A stretch of 64,000 bases of DNA from Chloropicon primus (Eukaryota; Chlorophyta; Chloropicophyceae; Chloropicales; Chloropicaceae): NCBI GenBank assembly GCA_023205875.1, contig CP060770.1, forward strand, positions 308,501-372,500. The letters run 5' to 3'. The translations under genes were made by a program, and so were the position numbers. Every line of letters starts with the position of its first letter. The stretch's first letter is position 1. Below are positions 60,335-64,000 of this stretch, piece by piece. The notes beneath the pieces were generated by a model. The model saw only the letters and a list, made by a program, of their open reading frames with translations, was not told the origin of the DNA and made no database searches.

Positions 60335-60937
60335 ATGAAGGCGTTGGTGGTGCCGAGGCGGAGCTTCGTGGCCTCCGTTGCATCCCTGACCTTCGCGGGA
60401 AGCACCCGTAACGCCCGAGCGTTACAAGAGGACGGATCCAAAACAACGGACGCCAAGAAAACCTTCTTGGCGGGAAGGATATTCTTGCCTCCAGGTTATG
60501 ATGATGATGCCATCACCACCACAACAACAACATCACCAGCAGTTTACGTGACGGCGAGGCCATCGAAAGCATCGAGTGTTCCTCGAGCGATACTCGATGG
60601 TTCGAATGGGAAGGCTCCGCCATGCCTCGCTTCGAGGATTCCAATCGAGGTTCCTAGGCTCGGCGATGCCTTTCCCCTCGAGTTTTCTCTCTCGAGCCAG
60701 GACCTGACCATGGAAGGAGCTCAGGGGAATGCGGAGCAGGGATCGTACTGGTTCCAAGACGAAGACTTGGTGGTGAGTGTGAGGTATGACACGGACGGGA
60801 TTGCGGCCACGAGGGATGCAAATGACCTCGTGGGGAGGGCGGAGTACCGGAGAGACAAGGAGGCGTCTGGACCGGTGGTGGTGCAGCTCCAGGGGAGAGG
60901 CTTTGGAGGGAAACTGGTGACAAGGAGAGCCAAGTGA
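60335..60937 (+). CDS. Small Tat-signal-like protein with a CcmI-C-like domain
   Basis: 200 aa. The N-terminus VPRRSFVASVASLTFAG...RARAL-type sequence has a twin-Arg pair followed by a hydrophobic stretch and an Ala-rich cleavage site, like thylakoid-lumen Tat signals, but with no long transit peptide in front (an upstream exon may be missed). The mature part has AGRIFLPPGY, AVYVTARPSKASSVPRAILD, FPLEFSLSSQDLTMEGA, DLVVSVRYDTDGIAATRDAN and DLVGRAEY. This order (VFVxAR...PPxA...FPLxFxLxxxDxM...VxARxSxxGxA...DLxG) resembles the C-terminal domain of cytochrome c biogenesis factor CcmI. Assignment is by pattern only. Confidence 0.6.
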   Translation: MKALVVPRRSFVASVASLTFAGSTRNARALQEDGSKTTDAKKTFLAGRIFLPPGYDDDAITTTTTTSPAVYVTARPSKASSVPRAILDGSNGKAPPCLASRIPIEVPRLGDAFPLEFSLSSQDLTMEGAQGNAEQGSYWFQDEDLVVSVRYDTDGIAATRDANDLVGRAEYRRDKEASGPVVVQLQGRGFGGKLVTRRAK

Positions 60938-61059
60938 GTGAGTGAGGTTGTGTGTATGTGTGTGTGTGTGTGTCTACTGCCACGTAATACTATGCTGCAC
61001 AAAAAAAAAATGTATAAGAATAGGATGTGAAGAGAAGCAGGGGCATCATTCCCAATCCC

Positions 61060-64000
61060 CTATTCCCTGGCGTAGTTGTGCCTCCTCTTCTTCTTGAACA
61101 CGCCCTTGTCCTTTTGCCTCTTTCTGGAGACCTTTCTCTTCAAGTTCCTCACAACCTTGTCCTTCGCCGCCTGCTCAGGATCCACCAGCTTCAGCACAGC
61201 CTTGTTCTGCTTGCGATCTTTCCTCTTTCTCACCACGAAAGCCCTGGCCTTGTTGTAGGTCGAGGCCACCGCGTCGTTGCCGACTCGGGCATCCAGCTTC
61301 TCCACCATGCCGTCAGAAACTTCTTTGATCTCGACGTCAACACTTTTGCTCGACTCGTTGATCGTGTAAATGGGAATCATGAAAGTAACCAAGTACGCAC
61401 CGAGCCTCTCTAGATCCAAGCCTTCGACGAAGCTCGATAGGACGAGCAGCGCGGTCCGCTGCTGGACCGAGGTGGCGGGCCTGCCGTGCGTGGTGTTTCC
61501 CGCGGCGAGCGACGTGATTCTCTTCAGAGCAAAAAAGTAATCCGAGAGAGGGGCGCCACTTGCCAGGCTCACGCACTGCCTCAGGGGCAGGTCTGTACTT
61601 TTGCCCACATCGCCCTCCTCCTCCGAAGCCACGATGGAGTTGACGTCAAACTCTCGGAGCAGAATTGCCACCAAAGAATTCACCTGTTCCCCGAATTCCG
61701 CGGTAATCTCGTCCTGGAGCTGGTCCACAACGACTCTGAAGAGTCTCTGGAACCGATCCAATTCCGAGAACATCCTTTTTGACGCGTTTTCGAGAACGCT
61801 CTGCAAGACTTTGGCTCCAAGAATCTTGATTGCGGCGTACGGCACCAAGAGAAGAGACTCTGAGATGTCCAGAATTTTCACATGGCAGCCAATAGTATCC
61901 TTTTCCTTGGTCTTGTGCTTCAGGAGCGCGTCCAGGGCCGTCAGGGCCGACTCCAAGTACTTTGTAGTGGCATTGTTGGCCTCCGTCAGGGACGCATTGA
62001 GCTCCTCGGTCAGCGTCACCAGAAGCTTGTTCCTCAGCTGGCTAGAGGAGAGACAGCCGCTCTTGTTGAGGAAAAATGCGAGCTGGCACCCTGCAGCTTT
62101 CATGGGCACCCTCTGATTTTGGACCCAACCCAAGGATAGCTTATACGCGTTTTTCTTGAAGTCCTCCCTGGATCTCGACAGCAGCGTCTCGAGGGCGTCT
62201 CCGGCAAATGCCTTGCACTTGGCACTCTCCTCGTTACAGACTCTGAGGACTAGAGGAAACAAAAACATCTCTCCCAGGTCTTGGATGATGTCCGCTGGGA
62301 ACTTCCTGATCACGGACAGGATCAGCTCAAGCATCGACAGTCTTCCGGCTTCGTGCTTAAAGTCGCAATTTTTGATGACGAACTCCAAATGGTGCTTCCT
62401 TCGATTGTCGTTCATGGGGTAATCCAAGAGGAACATGAGGAAGACTTGCCCGGCCGTCCTCCTCGTCGAATCACTCCCCGAGGAGAGCACCACCGTGGAC
62501 ACTTTCTCCATCAAATCGTACACTGAAGGGAGAACGAGGCCTCTCGAAATGATGGCCTTGAGGAAAGCAAACATGCCGTTTTGGTTCTCGGTCTTCTCGA
62601 TGTCAGGGCTGATCAGCTTGATCAGAAAGCTCAATTGCGTCTGCGTCGGAGAGTACTTCGTGTAGTGCTTCAGGAAAATCGTCAGCAACTTGAGGCACTC
62701 TTGGGCAGAGCCATCAGTGAGCTTGGAGCTCCTCTTGAGAATGGAAAAGACTTCCTTGGAGATGACAGAAGCGTGCTTTCCGTTGCTTTGAAGGGGCATC
62801 GTGTAGATCCTGTTCAGACATTTCAGCGCGAGGACGACCAAGCTGCTCTTCCTGCTTTTCAGGACTGGCGCCAACAGTGAGGTCCAGGGATCGAGAAGTT
62901 GCATGTACTCCTCCTTCTGCATTCCCTCGTTCAGTTTCCCGTTCTTGATAAATTTCCAGAGCACAGTCAAAGCGAACCCCGCCTTGACCTCCAAGAGCAG
63001 AAAGTCAGAGGCATCCTGCATGTCTTCCTCCTCCTCGAGCAACTTGGAGGTGGAGATCGAAGAAATCTTCTGGAAGGACTCCATCTTCTTTTCTTGACTT
63101 GCCAAGCTCTCGTTGTGGTCCTCGATGATACCGTAGAAGAACACAAGCAAGTATTTCTGCGACAGGTGCTCGTTTGACATGATGCCCTGAGCCATGCAAT
63201 CAAACAGCCTGGCAGTGAGCCTGACCCTCTTCTTCTCGGCATTGAAATTTGAATCGACAAACTCCACCATGCTGAGCAACGAGTCCTCTATGTTCATCAA
63301 GCTCACAATCAGCTCGAACGCGTCAAGAGAAAAGCAGCGCTGGCCTTCCTTGAAGGTCTTGCTGAAGAGCTTCTCGCTCTCCTTCCTCTCCTGTCGATCC
63401 CTCGCGACGTCGCCAAAGATATCCACTTGGAAGATGTCGAAAAGGGCATCGAGGTGCTCATCAATCTCCCCGTGGGCCAACTTGTTTTCGATGTTCTTCA
63501 AAATAAAGTACACGGAATACCCCTTGATGTAGCCCTGAACCCCACGATTCAGAAGCGTGCTGTCGACGCTGTTGATCACGTAGGACAAGTACTGATAGCC
63601 TGTGACATCCAGCATGGCACAGATGGCCTCCCTCGTGTTCACCCGTGATGACTGCAAGTCGTTTTTCAGTCTGGAAGAAAGCCTCTGAATCAATTGAGGT
63701 ATCTCGATCCTCGTCAAATTCTCTGGCATCACCTTCAAAACTTGCGCAAGGACGGCCACCAGGTACGAGGGAGGATCTCTGTCTTGGTAGAAAAGCAAGC
63801 TGAGATAAGGCAGGACCACCTTGTAGATGTACTGCAGGGGCTCCGGGAATTGCTGTTCTCCGCTCACTTGATCGGAAACTACCATGTCGTCCCTGTTCTC
63901 GAAGAACGTCATACTGGACGAAACTGCTCTCATGATTGATTTTGACAGGGCACTTTTGCTCTTCAAAATCCTCAGGAAACGGCTGAGGACACCTTTCAGT
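61060..64000 (-). CDS. UTP20: UTP20 (U3 snoRNP/90S pre-ribosome scaffold), N-terminal part beyond the window
   Basis: HEAT-repeat scaffold of the small-subunit processome in the nucleolus. About 980 residues of the C-terminal part are visible; the frame stays open to the right edge (…VLSRFLRILKSKS). Typical features are RIEIPQLIQRLSSRLKNDLQ with SSRVNTREAICAMLDVTGYQ and YLSYVINSVDSTLLNRGVQG, a block shared by UTP20 proteins, then ALFDIFQVDIFGDVARDRQE and DAFELIVSLM. HEAT-like helices continue, and the C-terminus is strongly basic (KRKDRKQNKAVLKLVDPEQA ... RKRQKDKGVFKKKRRHN), as in UTP20. No intron is seen in this part. Transcription is toward the 60-kb gene, converging with a 120-bp gap. Confidence 0.85.
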   Translation of the reverse strand, partial: LKGVLSRFLRILKSKSALSKSIMRAVSSSMTFFENRDDMVVSDQVSGEQQFPEPLQYIYKVVLPYLSLLFYQDRDPPSYLVAVLAQVLKVMPENLTRIEIPQLIQRLSSRLKNDLQSSRVNTREAICAMLDVTGYQYLSYVINSVDSTLLNRGVQGYIKGYSVYFILKNIENKLAHGEIDEHLDALFDIFQVDIFGDVARDRQERKESEKLFSKTFKEGQRCFSLDAFELIVSLMNIEDSLLSMVEFVDSNFNAEKKRVRLTARLFDCMAQGIMSNEHLSQKYLLVFFYGIIEDHNESLASQEKKMESFQKISSISTSKLLEEEEDMQDASDFLLLEVKAGFALTVLWKFIKNGKLNEGMQKEEYMQLLDPWTSLLAPVLKSRKSSLVVLALKCLNRIYTMPLQSNGKHASVISKEVFSILKRSSKLTDGSAQECLKLLTIFLKHYTKYSPTQTQLSFLIKLISPDIEKTENQNGMFAFLKAIISRGLVLPSVYDLMEKVSTVVLSSGSDSTRRTAGQVFLMFLLDYPMNDNRRKHHLEFVIKNCDFKHEAGRLSMLELILSVIRKFPADIIQDLGEMFLFPLVLRVCNEESAKCKAFAGDALETLLSRSREDFKKNAYKLSLGWVQNQRVPMKAAGCQLAFFLNKSGCLSSSQLRNKLLVTLTEELNASLTEANNATTKYLESALTALDALLKHKTKEKDTIGCHVKILDISESLLLVPYAAIKILGAKVLQSVLENASKRMFSELDRFQRLFRVVVDQLQDEITAEFGEQVNSLVAILLREFDVNSIVASEEEGDVGKSTDLPLRQCVSLASGAPLSDYFFALKRITSLAAGNTTHGRPATSVQQRTALLVLSSFVEGLDLERLGAYLVTFMIPIYTINESSKSVDVEIKEVSDGMVEKLDARVGNDAVASTYNKARAFVVRKRKDRKQNKAVLKLVDPEQAAKDKVVRNLKRKVSRKRQKDKGVFKKKRRHNYARE

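Noticed and set aside
61027-61413. Plus-strand Leu-rich frames over UTP20
   Set aside because: Antisense shadows of a Lys/Glu-rich helical-repeat protein.

Overview
The window is nuclear DNA from a eukaryote, most likely a small free-living green alga with a compact genome. The gene set is plant-like: a plastid-type peptide deformylase, a diaminopimelate epimerase, a glycinamide ribonucleotide synthetase and a CDP-diacylglycerol synthase with plastid-type leaders, and a double-AP2 transcription factor. It also carries general eukaryotic genes (COP9 signalosome, Pol epsilon, UTP20, TRAP-alpha) and an intraflagellar transport gene. Genes are dense on both strands. About a third have short GT-AG introns, mostly 60-240 nt. 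Coding DNA is fairly GC-rich, intergenic DNA is rich in simple repeats, and one block of about 2 kb (55.85-57.87 kb) is strikingly AT-rich. I cannot name the species; a prasinophyte or chloropicophyte is my guess.

Layout. 0-5.6 kb: GARS (cut by the left edge), CSN5, a three-exon thioredoxin and peptide deformylase. 6-13 kb: an unrecognised 374-aa protein, a two-AP2-domain regulator with a 9-nt microexon, a 173-bp triplicated repeat, and a BAR-PH-ArfGAP-ankyrin protein. 13-21 kb: a 1789-aa coiled-coil protein and a disordered protein. 22-33 kb: an MFS transporter, DapF (four exons), Pol epsilon subunit 2, a beta-propeller protein possibly of TFIIIC, and an ankyrin-DHHC palmitoyltransferase. 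33.3-35.6 kb: a Fanzor (eukaryotic TnpB) gene with an intact RuvC/zinc-finger core, a lysine-rich nuclear-targeting N-terminus, and a 3' flank that folds into several nested stems, the expected place for its guide-RNA scaffold. This is the most exciting locus. 36-47 kb: an ABC half-transporter with a DC1-like zinc finger, a TAF1C/Rrn6-like protein, TRAP-alpha, CDP-DAG synthase, a rhodanese and a Rieske protein. 47-55 kb: IFT121/WDR35, a BOR1/SLC4 transporter and an EF-hand protein. 55.8-57.9 kb: the AT-rich island. 58-64 kb: a membrane-anchored GH39-like glycosidase, a small CcmI-C-like protein, and UTP20 (cut by the right edge).

Two non-coding patterns recur. An imperfect palindrome around CGAAAGATC/GATCTTTCG occurs at least 14 times, nearly always in the few hundred bases upstream of a start codon; one large copy (about 300 bp) is duplicated in inverted orientation between the CSN5/thioredoxin promoter and the promoter at 39.3-39.6 kb. 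A second motif, CGTTACG or its complement, often occurs as closely spaced inverted pairs in promoters and first introns. All alignments, splice sites and structures were read by eye.
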